From NCBI GenBank assembly GCA_013203525.1, contig JABMQB010000239.1:1-5571 (forward strand): a DNA stretch of 5,571 nt, read 5' to 3'. Of this stretch, positions 5,553 to 5,571 are shown one piece after another. Numbering within the stretch: position 1 is the stretch's first letter; every line of letters starts with the position of its first letter. The notes below the pieces were generated by a model. The model was not told the origin of the DNA, did not search any database, and worked only from the letters and a program-made list of their open reading frames with translations. The DNA is from Mariniphaga sp. Its GTDB lineage: Bacteria > Bacteroidota > Bacteroidia > Bacteroidales > Prolixibacteraceae. The position numbers and the translations under genes were made by a program.

Positions 5553-5571
5553 ATTTTAGTATTGAGTGCCG

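Noticed and set aside
1..5571. Novel defence, mobile or CRISPR-type system
   Set aside because: Every long open frame is a recognisable core gene. There are no repeat arrays, transposase genes, integrase genes, tRNA-flanked edges or composition breaks that I can see.

Overview
The window looks like ordinary chromosomal core sequence from an AT-rich member of the Bacteroidota, probably order Bacteroidales. Four things point there: a PUR-alpha-like DUF3276 gene, a long (~316 aa) form of NusB, the gene run nusB / DUF1573 lipoprotein / yajC / ybbR / coaE, and several matches to the Bacteroidota -7 promoter box TAnnTTTG in place of E. coli-like -10 boxes. Shine-Dalgarno sequences are weak or absent, which also fits. 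I cannot name a genus.

Layout, left to right. A short promoter region (1-76) drives one plus-strand gene, the PUR-alpha-like nucleic-acid-binding protein (77-466). It ends at a strong intrinsic terminator (488-515), and everything beyond is on the minus strand. Read in the direction of transcription, from the right end leftward, the minus-strand genes are: a rhomboid protease with an acidic C-terminal tail (5552-4800); nusB (4708-3758), a DUF1573 lipoprotein (3702-3250) and yajC (3239-2922), followed by an intrinsic terminator (2874-2901); then ybbR (2825-1830), coaE (1825-1232) and a DjlA-like TerB/J-domain protein (1248-514). The last three genes are packed 4 nt apart or overlapping, and end against the terminator region of the convergent plus-strand gene.

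The minus-strand block seems to hold three transcription units: rhomboid; nusB-DUF1573-yajC; and ybbR-coaE-djlA-like. Each of the latter two has a TAnnTTTG box just upstream. The functions are housekeeping: transcription antitermination (NusB), the Sec accessory subunit (YajC), an envelope lipoprotein, a membrane-anchored YbbR-repeat protein, the last step of coenzyme A synthesis (CoaE), a membrane-tethered J-domain co-chaperone and an intramembrane protease. Several concern the cell envelope or protein export, but the sequence shows no single pathway joining them.

Two start codons merit correction. CoaE most likely begins at the ATG at 1825, not at an in-frame TTG 18 nt upstream. YbbR has no in-frame ATG near its 5' end, and GTG 2825 fits the apparent promoter better than TTG 2840. 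I found no mobile element, CRISPR array, tRNA, rRNA, riboswitch or broken gene, and no evidence of a new biological system. The findings below are modest.
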